Part shown: positions 35,338-46,058 of the stretch, in pieces
Layout: every line of letters begins with the position of its first letter
How positions within the stretch are numbered: position 1 is the first letter of the stretch
Assembly: GCF_036320965.1 (NCBI RefSeq)
Contig: NC_092250.1
Location: 15,570,100-15,634,099, forward strand
DNA length: 64,000 bases
DNA from: Panulirus ornatus
Taxonomy: Eukaryota; Arthropoda; Malacostraca; Decapoda; Palinuridae
Direction: 5' to 3'
Notes under the pieces: model-generated
Told to the model about the DNA's origin: nothing
Database searches by the model: none
What the model saw: only the letters and a program-made list of their open reading frames with translations
Made by a program: the position numbers and the translations under genes

Positions 35338-37066
35338 TTGCTTTGTCGCTGTCTCCCGCATTTGCGAGGTAGCGCAAGGAAACAGACAAAAGAATGGCCC
35401 AACCCACCCACATACACATGTGTTTACATACACATCCACACACGCAAATATACATACCTATACATCTCAACATATACACATATATACACACACAGACATA
35501 TAAATATATACACATGTACATAATTCATACTGTCTGCCTTTATTCATTCTCATCGCCATCCCGCCACACATGAAATAACAACCCCCTCCACCCTGGTATA
35601 CCACATCGTTCCAATTCACTCTATTCCTTGCATGCCTTTCACCCTCCTGCATGTTCAGGCCCCGATCACTCAAAATCTTTTTCACTCCATCTTTCCACCT
35701 CCAATTTGGTCTCCCACTTCTCCTCGTTCCCTCCACCTCTGACACATATACCCTCTTGGTCAATCTCTCCTCACTCATTCTCTCTATGTGACCAAACCAT
35801 TTCAAAACACCCTCTTCTGCTCTCCTAACCACACTCTTTTTATTACCACACATCTCTCATATCCTATTTTTACTTACTCGATCAAACCATCTCACACCAC
35901 ATATTGTCCTCAAACATCTCATTTCTAGCACATCCACCCTCCTCCACACAACTCCATCTAAAGCTCACACCTCACAACCATATAACATTGTTGGAACCAC
36001 TATTCCTTCAAACTTACCCATTTTTGCTTTTCGAGATAATATTCTCGATTTCCACACATTTTTCTATGCTCCCAGAACTTTCGTCCCCTCCCCCACCTTA
36101 TGATTCTTTTCCGCTTCCATGGTTCCATCTGCTGCCAAATCCACTCCCAAAATATTTAAAACACTTCACTTCCTCCAGTTTTTCTCCATTCAAACTTACC
36201 TCCCAATTGACTTGTCCCTCAACCCCACTGTACCTAATAACCTTGTTCTTATTCACATTTACTCTCAGCTTTCTTCTTTCACACACTTTACCAAACTCAG
36301 TTACCAGCTTCTGCAGTTTCTCACATGAATCAGCCACCAGCGCTGTATCATCAGCGAACAATAACTGACTCACTTCCCAAGCTCTCTCATCCACAATAGA
36401 CTGCATACTTGCCCCTCTTTCCAAAACTCTTGCATTTACCTCCCTAACAACCCCATCCATAAACAAATTAAACAACCATAGAGACATCACACACCCCTGC
36501 CGCAAACCAACATTCACTGAGAACCAATCACTTTCCTCTCTTCCTACACGTACACATTCCTTACATCCTCGATAAAAACTTATCACTGCTTCTAACAACT
36601 TGCCCCCCACATCATATATTCTTAATACCTTACATAGAGCATCTCTATCAACTCTATCTTATGCCTTCTCCAGATCCATAAATGCTACAAATCCATTTGC
36701 TTTTCTAAGTATTTCTCACGTACATTCTTCAAAGCAAACACCTGATCCACACATCCTCTACCACTTCTGAAACCACACTGCTCTTCCCCAATCTGATGCT
36801 CTGTACATCCCTTCACCCTCTCAATCGATACCCTTCCATATAATTTCCCAGGAATACTCAACAAACTTATACCTCTGTAATTTGAGCACTCACTTTTATC
36901 CTCTTTGCCTTTGTACAATGGCAATATGCAAGCATTCCTCCAATCCTCAGGCACCTCATCATGAGTCATACATACATTAAATAACTTTACTAACCAGTCA
37001 ACAATACAGTCACCCCCTTTTTTAATAAATTCCACTGCAATACCATCCAAACCCGCTGCCTTTCAT
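35338..37066 (-). pseudogene. RTE-A LINE, reverse transcriptase to 3' end
   Basis: 5'-truncated copy beginning in the reverse transcriptase at GLDGIAVEF (37,050) with GGDCIVDWLVKLFN, FRSGRGCVDQVFALKN, then LRQGCVMSLWLFNLFMDGV and FADDTALVADSCEKLQK (36,098-36,610), and the C-terminus up to the 3' UTR. The DLEKAYDR region (near 36,660) is frameshifted. The 3' UTR lacks about 190 bp internally near 35,590, a different deletion from the short-UTR subfamily. Tail of AAAT type. Confidence 0.88.
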
Positions 37067-37530
37067 CTTTATTTATATTTATATTTATTCATTATACTTT
37101 GTCAGTCTATCGCGTTAGCAAGATAGCGCAAGGTAACAAATGAAACAATGACCCAACCCACCCACATACACATGTATATGTCCACACATGCACATATACA
37201 TACCTATACATCTCAATGTATACATATATATACACAAACAGACATATACATATATACACATGTACATAATTCATACTGTCTGCCCTTATTCATTCCCGTT
37301 GCCACCCCGCAACACATGAAATGACAACCCCCTCCCCATGCATGTGTGCGAGGTAGCGCTAGGAAAAGACAACAAAGGCCACATTCGTTCACACTCAGTC
37401 TCTAGCTGTCATGTATAATGCACCGAAACCACAGCTCCCTTTGCAAATCCAGGCCCCACAGAACTTTCCATGGTTTATCCCAGATGCTTCACACGCCCTG
37501 TTTCAAAACACTAACAGCATGTCAACCCCT
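37067..37530 (-). pseudogene. RTE-A 3' UTR fragment
   Basis: About 460 bp of 3' UTR only, with degenerate hairpin near 37,100-37,130 and the internal UTR motif near 37,350, ending near the position of the coding stop. Its tail abuts the truncated 5' end of the previous copy, making a head-to-tail run of same-strand insertions. Confidence 0.82.
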
Positions 37531-38984
37531 GTAATACAAATGTCATACAAATATACTGTAAATATATAAATGCATGCATACAATGTGTGTGTACTGTATA
37601 TGTAATATATCAATATCAATTCTTGGTTAATCTTGGAAAAAGTACTGCGTGGGGTATGTACAAAATCAATGTTATTGGCCATGACAATATAAAAGACATA
37701 TGCACCTGTAAAAAAATTAATATACTGAATATAATAACAAAGATACAGAGATAAACTGAGTTGAATTTTGTATAAACCCATTTATTTGTGCATGTGCTTG
37801 TCATCAATAATTACCTAATTCCAGGGCTGGAAAAAAATCATGATTTGAAAGATTAAAAAAATTACTCAATGTAGATAATTTTTCTAAATCAACAGAATGA
37901 TCTTTTCGTCTAATAATTTTTTTTAGAAAAATAAAAACTGGTTATGGTCTTGATATAAGGATTTCAAGAAATTTGATGTATTGATAATTCCCTGATAGCT
38001 ATATGTTACCATCATTGACGATAACATATAGCTATCAGAGGATTATCTTTAATGCACCAAATGATCAAATTAAGCACAGTTGAATATATATACAAGGCTC
38101 TTTCTGTGAAAAATAAGTTCATGGGAAACACTTTAAAATGAGAAAAAACTGAAGTTGAAATGAATATGAATTCTGAAGTTGAACACAAACCTAAAACATA
38201 ATTAAACATATAATTCCCATCTTGTCAAGAATAATACCTATGAACAGTAATTCAAAAACATACAGCTACCATATTAGTAATTGAATTATTAGTTATTATT
38301 AGAAACAATGTAGGCATAAGCACAAACTTGTGCATAACATAAAAATCCTTATAATTTAGATTGGGTTGCTGCATTTTATATCAGTTCAACCATAGAGAAT
38401 AAGAAATCAAATAATTTCTTTATAAAAAATTATTCATGATTCTTTTTCTCTAATTTAAATCATAACTCTGCCAATTCTGAATCATACTTAAAGGTAAATA
38501 GAAATGGAATAAAATTAGCACTTTCAATAAAATGCATGGATGCATTACTGTGCTTTAGTGAAAGGGCAATTAATGTTTTGCGTGTCCTGTTTGGGTAGGA
38601 AAGGAAATTATAGTAAATAACCTGAAAAAAAAACTTATTTAAGAGTAAAAGTTGATGACATATCACTTACTTTCTCTCTTAACATTATCAGAGCACCTCT
38701 TCAACTGATGACCTGTGTGAAGATGCTGCAATCCAGGTCCCATGTTTTTTTTCCATTCTCCTCGGCAATTCCGAGAGCTGTTGACTTATCATCTATTATG
38801 ATTTCTCTTTCACCGATGATGTTTCGCAAAAAAACTCACATAAGGTGTGGGTTAAACTGGCGCTAGGCTTTACAAAGGCAACGAGAGATATAGTGAAGAC
38901 GAGTGTGGCCTCCAACCGACGCATCGAGAAGACAATGACAATGGCGAAGAACTCGGGATATGGCCCATACCATCATCTACACTT
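37531..38984. other. AT-rich intergenic stretch, no gene recognised
   Basis: No coding frame beyond about 90 residues and none with a recognisable motif. It contains one strong inverted repeat (listed separately). The last part (38,690-38,980) has a different, less AT-rich texture and could be repeat-derived, but I cannot name it. Confidence 0.6.
37983..38047. repeat. Near-perfect inverted repeat (hairpin)
   Basis: CTGATAGCTATATGTTA at 37,992-38,008 is followed after 13 bases by its exact reverse complement at 38,022-38,038. The arms extend outward to about 25 bp with one bulged base (GATAATTCC against GGATTATC). Confidence 0.93.
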
Positions 38985-40150
38985 CAGGTGTCTTTCCTAC
39001 CCTCAGCCTCATTAATGCTCTTTTTACCTCCCTTTTGGCTTTCCTCTTCCTTCCCTCCTCCACACCCATGGATGTGTAACAATTGCTGCCTCCCCTTCTC
39101 CCACATTCATCAGTTCTTTGAAATACTCTGTCCATCTTCCTTTCACTTCCTCCTTTTCATTCAGCCATTCCTCTTCCTTACTTCCCACATCAACATATGA
39201 AAGCAAAGCTATGGGAAGGGGGGTAGCAGAGATGGAGTGTGGCTGCGTGATATGATGGGTAGTGTCAAGCCTGTTTGTGGATGATAATATATATCTATTT
39301 CAAATGTGTCGTTTGCTGAGAGTGAAGAGGAGTTGCAGAAAAGATTGCGTGGTTTACGAAGTGCGTAAGCATGGGTGATTGAAGAGTTGATGCAGTTAAA
39401 AGTACAGTAATGGTGTCTGATTTTGCAGAAACATACAAGGTAAAAGAAGAAAGTACACTAACCTGCGCTTTGGATATTGGGGGGAGAAAGACAGGAAGAG
39501 GTTGTATAATAAAGTATTTTGGAGCTGTCTTCGGTAAGCTTCATGATAGAGGAGTGATCAAGAGAGAAAGCAGTACAGGGTAGAAGTTACTGGGTTCCTT
39601 AACAGAACAATGAAGAGGAGAGCTTGTAATCATTTTAGTGAAGAGAGGAGTAAGGGACAGCTTAATCCTCCCAACCCTGATCTCTGCACCCAAAACATGG
39701 ACATGAAATGAGTTACAAAGAGAGGCCAAGAATCCAGGCTGTGGAAATGGACTGCTTGAGAGGAGCATGTCGTAAAGCTAGGTGGAATGAAGAAGGAAAT
39801 GAAGAGGGGTGTATGAGAGATGTGCTATGGCCGGGAATGCAAAGGGACAGCATTGTGGAGTGGCACAGGGGGTGAAACAGAATACTTTGAGGCAGTTTGG
39901 GTGTATGAAGAGAATGCAAGACTGGAAGTTTATTAGTAGAGTGAACAATAGTGCAATTAAAGGGGTCATTGTGAGAGAAGGACCACCTGTGACCTGGGGG
40001 GAAATGGAGAAATGGTGGAAGAATGCATGGAATGGTGTATGCGAGGGAGACATGTAAGGACAGCGATAAGTGGAGACATTTTTTTTTCCCGTGGCCACCC
40101 GCTGGAAGGGTGTTCCTGGAGGAATGGGCTTCAGAGATATAGACAAACAG
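38985..40150 (+). pseudogene. RTE-C: second RTE-type LINE with inverted 5' part
   Basis: The left ~220 bp (38,985-39,206) read on the minus strand: KEEVKGRWTEYFKELMNVGE, the linker before the reverse transcriptase. The remainder reads on the plus strand: motif C region FVDDNIY and EEELQKRLRGL (near 39,270-39,350), RGACRKARWNEE-type block in mixed frames near 39,760, and RCAMAGNAKGQHCGVAQ to REGPPVTWGEMEKWW (39,809-40,057). This C-terminus is typical of RTE elements. Many stops. The 3' UTR continues to about 40,150. Confidence 0.65.
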
Positions 40151-40159
40151 ACAGTTTTG

Positions 40160-40540
40160 ACCAACATATCACCCCTTCACACATAAATCCAAAGCATCAT
40201 TACACTCACACCGAAGACAAAATATTGGTATCAGCCTAGAATTACGTGAACTCGCATACACTGTTGATTCTCACGAAATTAGCACGTACATAATCACATA
40301 ATATTCTTACCTCATATCTATCTGATTCTAGATATGGGTGTTCTGGAACACGGATGCTTCTGAATATCATGGTTACCCCTGACGAAAATCCTTAAACTGT
40401 ATCTATATCAAAAACTATATAAAAGACTGGTAAAATGAACACACAATAAAAAAATCATCGTCCGGGATGGATTTGATGAATTTCACAATGATCCAATACA
40501 ACTTGCAGCGACTCAAGTGTTACTCCAAAAAGTGTCACCT
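40160..40540. other. Non-coding stretch, nothing recognised
   Basis: No convincing frame, tandem repeat or known element seen in these ~380 bases. Confidence 0.5.
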
Positions 40541-41105
40541 TGCCCAAGTGGCAGGTGAGAGAATGTGACCTCACATGGCCTGATAATCCCTAAAGAAATG
40601 TGTCTGGTGGCCCATCCTACAACTGCACCTATAATGTTAATCCACGACACCCAAAGTCGATGATCGGCAGTGGCAGGTCAAAAGCTGCCATTGAAATTAT
40701 TTAGATAAATAGATGACCCGACTATTTCCATGAGAGGAGCTGCTCTTACGGCCTTAAAACTCAGTCCAAGATCATGAAGAGAAGTCAGAGCTTGCGATGG
40801 TCGACTTCGATGTCTTAAATTCCCTATGGGATGAGCTACCCCTCCCAGACCAGACCTCACACTCTCTCATATACCCGGGGCATTACTGAAGGAAGTCAGT
40901 TAACCCGTAACCTTTGGCCTGTAGACACATAAGCTCGCTTACTAGCGCCCCGATGTCTCCTCTCAGGACGCTGTCTCAAAAGAGGCCACTGTGGTGTTCT
41001 CATATTTGCGACCCTTGGCTTTTCACCATCACACCATAAACCTGCACCTCCGGTAGCTCACTGCCCTCTGCTACCCCACCTTACACATCCAATCCAATAA
41101 AGTAC
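40541..41105. repeat. Dispersed repeat, copy 1
   Basis: About 565 bp that recurs, diverged, as two blocks at 41,790-42,140 and 42,888-43,133. Shared landmarks are GATAATCCCTA, ATGACC.GACTATTTC, GGGAAGTAAGAGC-like text, AACCTTTGGCCTGTA and CCTCCAGTAGCTCACT-like text. Function unknown. Confidence 0.75.
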
Positions 41106-41117
41106 TGTTGTCGTTAA

Positions 41118-41783
41118 ATGTGTTTTTGTATCCTTTCTCAGTTATACCACTCCAATAACCCGACCAAAAACACCCACAAAACTGATGATCCCTGGAGGTG
41201 GAATGAAAGAGGCTTTCAAACACGTCCTTCCAGTGCCACTGTCAGCCTTCCTAGACACCCCCCTACTGCCATAGTTCTATTTCCACCACCCCAACCAGCG
41301 TCATCCCATACCAGACCACCTCGTCTCGTCGTCAGGTCTAGCACACCACACCGTAACTCTGCCCTCTACCTGCTAGAACCCCGAGGTGGTGACACCGAGT
41401 GCTTCCAGCATGGCCCTACGGGACAAAACTCGCCCTCTTCAGCCGACATGTGGCTTGGCCCGGGCACAGACACACACAAAACCTTCACCCCCGATCAGAT
41501 CACTTTGAACCCAGATCAAATACGTCCCCGTGATCCTGGCGTTTCCAACAGACACCCCATCAGTCATCAGACAATAAAAGCGACCCTCCTGCAGATCGCG
41601 AACGCTGCCAGGAACCTAAAGAGGAATCTGCTCCTTGCGAGATCAGTCCACTATACCATACATGCCTCAACATCCAACCCTTCAAACTCGAAAAAGGGCA
41701 AGAAAGGGAGTGGTGTAGCGACCCACAGTAGCATATTCTGTGGGGCGACCCACAGTCGCCCCACAGAATGCCTGCCTTGCTGA
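41118..41783 (+). CDS. Unassigned 221-residue open frame
   Basis: Longest open frame in this part of the window, rich in Pro, Ser, Thr and Arg, with no signal peptide, zinc knuckle or domain I recognise. It lies between the two copies of the dispersed repeat and its end contains the 14-bp inverted repeat at 41,735-41,769. It could be an ORF1-type protein piece of a jockey-like LINE, given the jockey-like C-terminal fragment at 42,147, or chance. I would not treat it as a host gene. Confidence 0.2.
   Translation: MCFCILSQLYHSNNPTKNTHKTDDPWRWNERGFQTRPSSATVSLPRHPPTAIVLFPPPQPASSHTRPPRLVVRSSTPHRNSALYLLEPRGGDTECFQHGPTGQNSPSSADMWLGPGTDTHKTFTPDQITLNPDQIRPRDPGVSNRHPISHQTIKATLLQIANAARNLKRNLLLARSVHYTIHASTSNPSNSKKGKKGSGVATHSSIFCGATHSRPTECLPC
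41735..41769. repeat. Inverted repeat, 14-bp perfect arms
   Basis: ATTCTGTGGGGCGA and its reverse complement TCGCCCCACAGAAT are separated by 7 bases. GCGACCCACAG also occurs as a short direct repeat here. Confidence 0.9.
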
Positions 41784-41789
41784 CGGCGC

Positions 41790-42140
41790 CTTGGCTAGGT
41801 GGCAAGCGAGTGAGTGACCTTACCTAACCGAATAATCCCTACAAGAAACGTTTGGCGACCCAACCTACAGCTGCACCTGCAATATTAATCCATGACACTC
41901 AGACCCGATGTTCAGTAGCGGCGGATCAAAAGCCGCCAGTGTCATCATTCAGTCAAATACATGACCTGACTATTTCTTATGGGAAAAGCCGCTCTTACGA
42001 AGTTAAACCTCAGCCCAAAAGCATGGAGGGAAGTAAGAGCCAGCGATGTTTGGCTTCGACGTCTCACATTCCCTTTGGAAACAGCTAGCTAGCCCAGACT
42101 AGACCTCGCCCTCTCTTACATACCCAGGCATTACAGAAGG
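41790..42140. repeat. Dispersed repeat, copy 2, left block
   Basis: Diverged second copy of 40,541-40,890. It ends at GCATTACAGAAGGAAGT, where copy 1 continues directly into the block seen here only at 42,888. Some 745 bases intervene. Confidence 0.72.
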
Positions 42141-42146
42141 AAGTAT

Positions 42147-42600
42147 AAAGCAGTGATACGTCCACTGATAACTTACACCCCATCAGCGCTTGAGCTCACA
42201 CCCCAAAAAGAAACAACACCCGCTCCCTCCACATAATACAAAAGAAAGCCTCACGGTGGATCTTTAACCCCAAATGGCACGAGTTCACCAGGAGAACAGA
42301 GAACTCCACGAGAGCGCGCGATGCCTCTACTAACCATCTACTGGAGAAAGCTTGGCGAAGAACCAGTGGAGCGTTTCGATATCCCCTCCATATCTCCTGA
42401 ATAGTATTCTTCGACAATCTCTTAGGAATAGACAATCCCAACAAATCTATTCAACATTCCCACCTGGACACTAGCCAAAGCCCTATCTATCAAAACTTAA
42501 GAAAAAAAAAGAAAGCTGAAACTCTTATAGACAGACCTTACATCGCGAATCCGTGGAGAAAACTTGATGGCCTAATCAGTGTCTAGCGTCACAGATACAA
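42147..42600 (+). pseudogene. Jockey-like LINE C-terminal fragment
   Basis: Plus-strand reading gives AVIRPLITYTPSA near 42,152 and, one frame later, HIIQKKASRWIFNPKWHEF near 42,230. This is the conserved pattern after the reverse transcriptase in jockey elements (YK.LIRP.LTYA.PAW, then IQ.KALR.IFN..WHE). It then decays. Only this tail is present. Confidence 0.5.
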
Positions 42601-42613
42601 CCCCTCTCCTCCT

Positions 42614-42617
<4 letters not shown>

Positions 42618-42662
<45 letters not shown>
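42618..42662. repeat. (CT)n microsatellite
   Basis: Uninterrupted CT repeat of about 45 bp, directly 3' of the jockey-like fragment. Confidence 0.97.
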
Positions 42663-42664
<2 letters not shown>

Positions 42665-42887
42665 AAATAAAACTACCCCTTCCTTGCTCCCTCCACTCTC
42701 CCCCCCCCGGCTCTGTCCTGGCTAACCTAGCCAGGCCAATACACGCTGGGTTTTTCAAAAGCCCCGGTTCTTCACCTTCTACGGATCTCACTCCCTCTAA
42801 GCTAGCTCTTGACCTTCCCCCCCTCCTCCTTCCCCTAGCTTAGAAGGGCCTTTCCTATCATCATCATCATCCATCCACGCAGTCAGT

Positions 42888-43133
42888 CAGTCAACCTGTA
42901 ACCTTTGGCCTGTAAGACACACAACAAGCTCGCTTACTCACGCCCTGACCGTCTCCTACCAGGACAGCGGTGAGGGAGAAAGAAGCCACTGTGGCGTTCT
43001 TAAAAGTTGGTGCCAGTCCTCCTTGTGGCCCTTGGCTCTTCACCATCACCACGCCATAAACCTGCATGCACCTCCAGTAGCTCACTACCCTCTGCTACCT
43101 CACCTTAACATATTCTATCCAATAAAGTAATAC
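42888..43133. repeat. Dispersed repeat, copy 2, right block
   Basis: Matches 40,905-41,105 (AACCTTTGGCCTGTA, GCTCGCTTACT, GGCTCTTCACCATCAC-like text, CTCCAGTAGCTCACT), separated from its left block by the jockey-like insert and CT tract. Confidence 0.75.
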
Positions 43134-43194
43134 CAATCCATTAACGCAACAAGAACATCCCCCCCCCCCCAAAAAAAAAAAGTGATCCCCGGTG

Positions 43195-43852
43195 TAAGCG
43201 TGAATGAGGCAAATTTCCTAATAATTACGGTATCCCTGCCTCACTCTAACAGTTATTTCTATCGAAATATGAAATGAAAATAACGTCTATTGATGTAATT
43301 GATGAAAAAACGTCGCTTGAAATCGATATATTACAATATGAAAGAAGGAAGGTAGAAGTGGTAAGCGTGAATGTGAGGCAAATTTCCTAATAATTACGTT
43401 ATCCCTGCCTCACTCTACAGTTATTTCTATCGAAATATGAAATCAAAATAACGTTTATTGAGGCAAATGATGAAAAAAAACGTCGCTTGAATTCGATATA
43501 TTACAATATGAAAGAAGGTAGAAGTGGTAAGCGTGAATGAGGCAAATTTCCTAATAATTACGTTATCCCTGCCTCACTCTACAGTTACTTGTATCGAAAT
43601 ATGAAATCAAAATAACGTTTAATGATGCAAATGATGAAAAAAACGTCGCTTGAATTCAATATATTACAATATGAAAGAAGGAAGGTAGAAATGGTAAGCG
43701 TGAATGACGCAAATTTCCTAATAATTACGTTATCCCTGCCTCACTCTAACAGTTACTTCTATCGAAATATGAAATCAAAATAACGTTCATTTAGGCAATT
43801 GATGAAAAAAACGTCGCTTGAAATCGATCTATTACAATATGAAAGAAGGGCC
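43195..43852. repeat. Tandem repeat, four copies of ~167 bp
   Basis: Units start at TAAGCGTGAATG near 43,195, 43,362, 43,528 and 43,695. Each contains AAATTTCCTAATAATTACG, TATCCCTGCCTCACTCT, TATCGAAATATGAAAT and AACGTCGCTTGAA. Units differ by substitutions and small indels. Confidence 0.96.
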
Positions 43853-44578
43853 ATGCAAGCGGTGTCATATTTGAAAGTGATGTTTTCCCGCGTATCGACA
43901 TTAAATGCTACTTCTGGGATATATGGTTTCCCACTCGACATCAAATGTATCTATCATTAAACATCAAATTCATCTATCATTAAACGGAAGGCTTTATATA
44001 TATCCAGTTCGCACAATACAGTGCGCAGCCCATCCACTCCCGTGGACATTTAAAAAAATGAAAGTCAGCATCCCAGAACATCCAACGAATTTTTTTTTTT
44101 TTTTTGGGGGGGGGGAGAATTTAAAGCCATGGAATCAGTAGCTTAGGCCATTTTAAGACCCTTTTCTCCTATGCCATTCATCCCGAAATGACCGCATTCC
44201 CAGGAAATTACGAGACTTCTGTTCGTAAATATTTTGACATGGCGCGTATCCCACAGAGCTCTCGCGCGCGTGCGTGTGTGTTCGTACGCTGGTTGGTTGC
44301 TGGGCTGGGCTGCTAACGCATGCGTACTCGGTCTCTGGGCATCAACTGGCCTGTACGAATTTGGATCCACCAATCACAGCTCGGTCGAGGCTCTCTCAGC
44401 AGCAGCAAAGAGCCCCCGCGCTCGATTTTGAAAGTCTCCTCCAAATACGTTGGGCGGCCATGGTCTTCCCGCTGCTTGGAGACCCACGGGAGATTTCGTG
44501 ATCAAATATAACGGTCGAGGAAAATGGGATTATATATTTTTTTTCCTTTATTTCTCAAGGCACAGAATCCTCCCTGGT
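43853..44578. other. No gene recognised
   Basis: Contains a T-run/G-run near 44,090-44,116 and a GC-rich patch around 44,260-44,500. Short frames here show no known motif. Confidence 0.5.
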
Positions 44579-45340
44579 GAAGTGAACGGTGTGAAGTGTA
44601 CCCAGCCTTTACCTACTGAAGTGGGGGATGTGTATACTTATTAAAGGAAATGTTGTGAAGTGTACCCAGCCTTTACCTACTGAAGTGGGGGATGTGTATA
44701 CTTATTAAAGGAAATGGTGTGAAGTGTACCCAGCCTTTACCTACTGAAGTGGGGGATGTGTATACTTATTAAAGGAAATGGTGTGAAGTGTACCCAGCCT
44801 TTACCTACTGAAGTGAAGTGGGAGATGTGTATACTTATTAAAGGAAATGTTGTGAAGTGTACCCAGCCTTTACCTACTGAAATGAAGTGGGAGATGTGTA
44901 TACTTATTAAAGGAAATGTTGTGAAGTGTACCCAGCCTTTACCTACTGAAATGAAGCGGGAGATGTGTATACCTATTAAAGGAAATGTTGTGAAGTGTAC
45001 CCAGCCTTTACCTACTGAAATGAAGTGGGAGATGTATATACTTATTAAAGGAAATGTTGTGAAAATTTACCTACTGAAATGAAGTGGGAGATGTGTATAC
45101 TTATTAAAGGAAATTGTGTGAAGTGTACCCAGCCTTTACCTACTGAAATGAAGTGGGAGATGTGTATACCTATTAAAGTGAATTGTGTGAAGTGTAACCA
45201 GCCTTTACCGACTGAAATGAAGTGGGAGATGTGTATACTAAATACAGTGAATTGTGTGAAGTGTACCTAGCCTTTACCTAGTGAAGTGAAGTGGGAGATG
45301 CGTATACTTATTAAAGTGAATTGTGTGAAGTGTAACCAGT
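44579..45340. repeat. Tandem repeat, about twelve copies of 62-69 bp
   Basis: Unit contains GTGAAGTGTACCCAGCC, TTTACCTACTGAA and GATGTGTATACTTATTAAAG. The first four copies are 62-65 bp; later ones carry an added ATGAAG-type 7 bases giving 69 bp. One copy near 45,062 has lost the CCCAGCC part. Because 69 is divisible by three, a frame stays open across several units by chance. Confidence 0.96.
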
Positions 45341-45700
45341 CTCTCACTTAAATATGCTGATAAATATATTTAATTCTGGGGCAGGATGAGTTATTCCTCA
45401 GTGTGAGGAGAGGAAGAAGTGTAACAATCAACACGTGTCATCTTATTTCTGAAGGGAACCAATGGTGCACATGTGGAAGTGTACAGGAAATCTAAAATAT
45501 TCTCGGTTAATCACTGGTTTCTATACGGTCTGTGAACCTGTCTCCCAATACGAGTGGTCGACTGGTGCACCTTCTGTTCGCCAGTGACGGGAAAAAACGG
45601 GAGAGGAACTACGAGAAAGAGGCCGTGTCCTCAAAAGTGATATCTAGGTGTTTTGAAGGCACTGAGAAGCAGTCGAAAAAAAAAGTTTTACGTAATTCCT
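45341..45700. other. No gene recognised
   Basis: Non-repetitive spacer between two tandem arrays; no supported feature. Confidence 0.5.
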
Positions 45701-45706
45701 CTCGTG

Positions 45707-46058
45707 GAATCTGTTGCCCCGTAACAGAATCCGTTGCCCCGTTAACCGAATCCGTAGCCCCCGTAAACCGAATCCGTTGCCCCATTAACCAAATCTGTTG
45801 CCCCGTAAAAAAATCCGTTGCCCCGTAAACAGAATCCGTTGCCCCGTTAACAGAATCCGTTGCCCCCGTAAACCGAATCCGTTGCCCCGTAAACCGAATC
45901 CGTTGCCCCCGTAAACCGAATCCGTTGCCCCGTAAACCGAATCCGTAGCCCCCGTAAACCGAATAAGTTGCCTCGTTAACCGAATCCGTTGCCTCGTAAA
46001 CCGAATCCGTTGCCCCTTAAACCGAATCCGTTGCCCCGTAAACAGAATCCGTTGCCCC
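45707..46058. repeat. Tandem repeat, ~21-bp unit, about sixteen copies
   Basis: Units of the form AATCCGTTGCCCCGTAAACCG with small variation (CCGTTAAC, CCCCGTAA, GTAGCC). Confidence 0.95.

Noticed and set aside
38690..38980. Minus-strand text DDKSTALGIAEENGKKTWDL as a possible host exon
   Set aside because: Short, no recognised family, no supported splice sites, and next to LINE debris; left unassigned.
37531..38984. Looked for a host exon in the AT-rich stretch
   Set aside because: No frame with known motif, no convincing splice pair; only the hairpin could be supported.
44756..45270. Possible repeat protein (KCTQPLPTE repeats)
   Set aside because: The frame follows a 69-bp DNA tandem repeat; units of other lengths break it, and there is no start context or domain.
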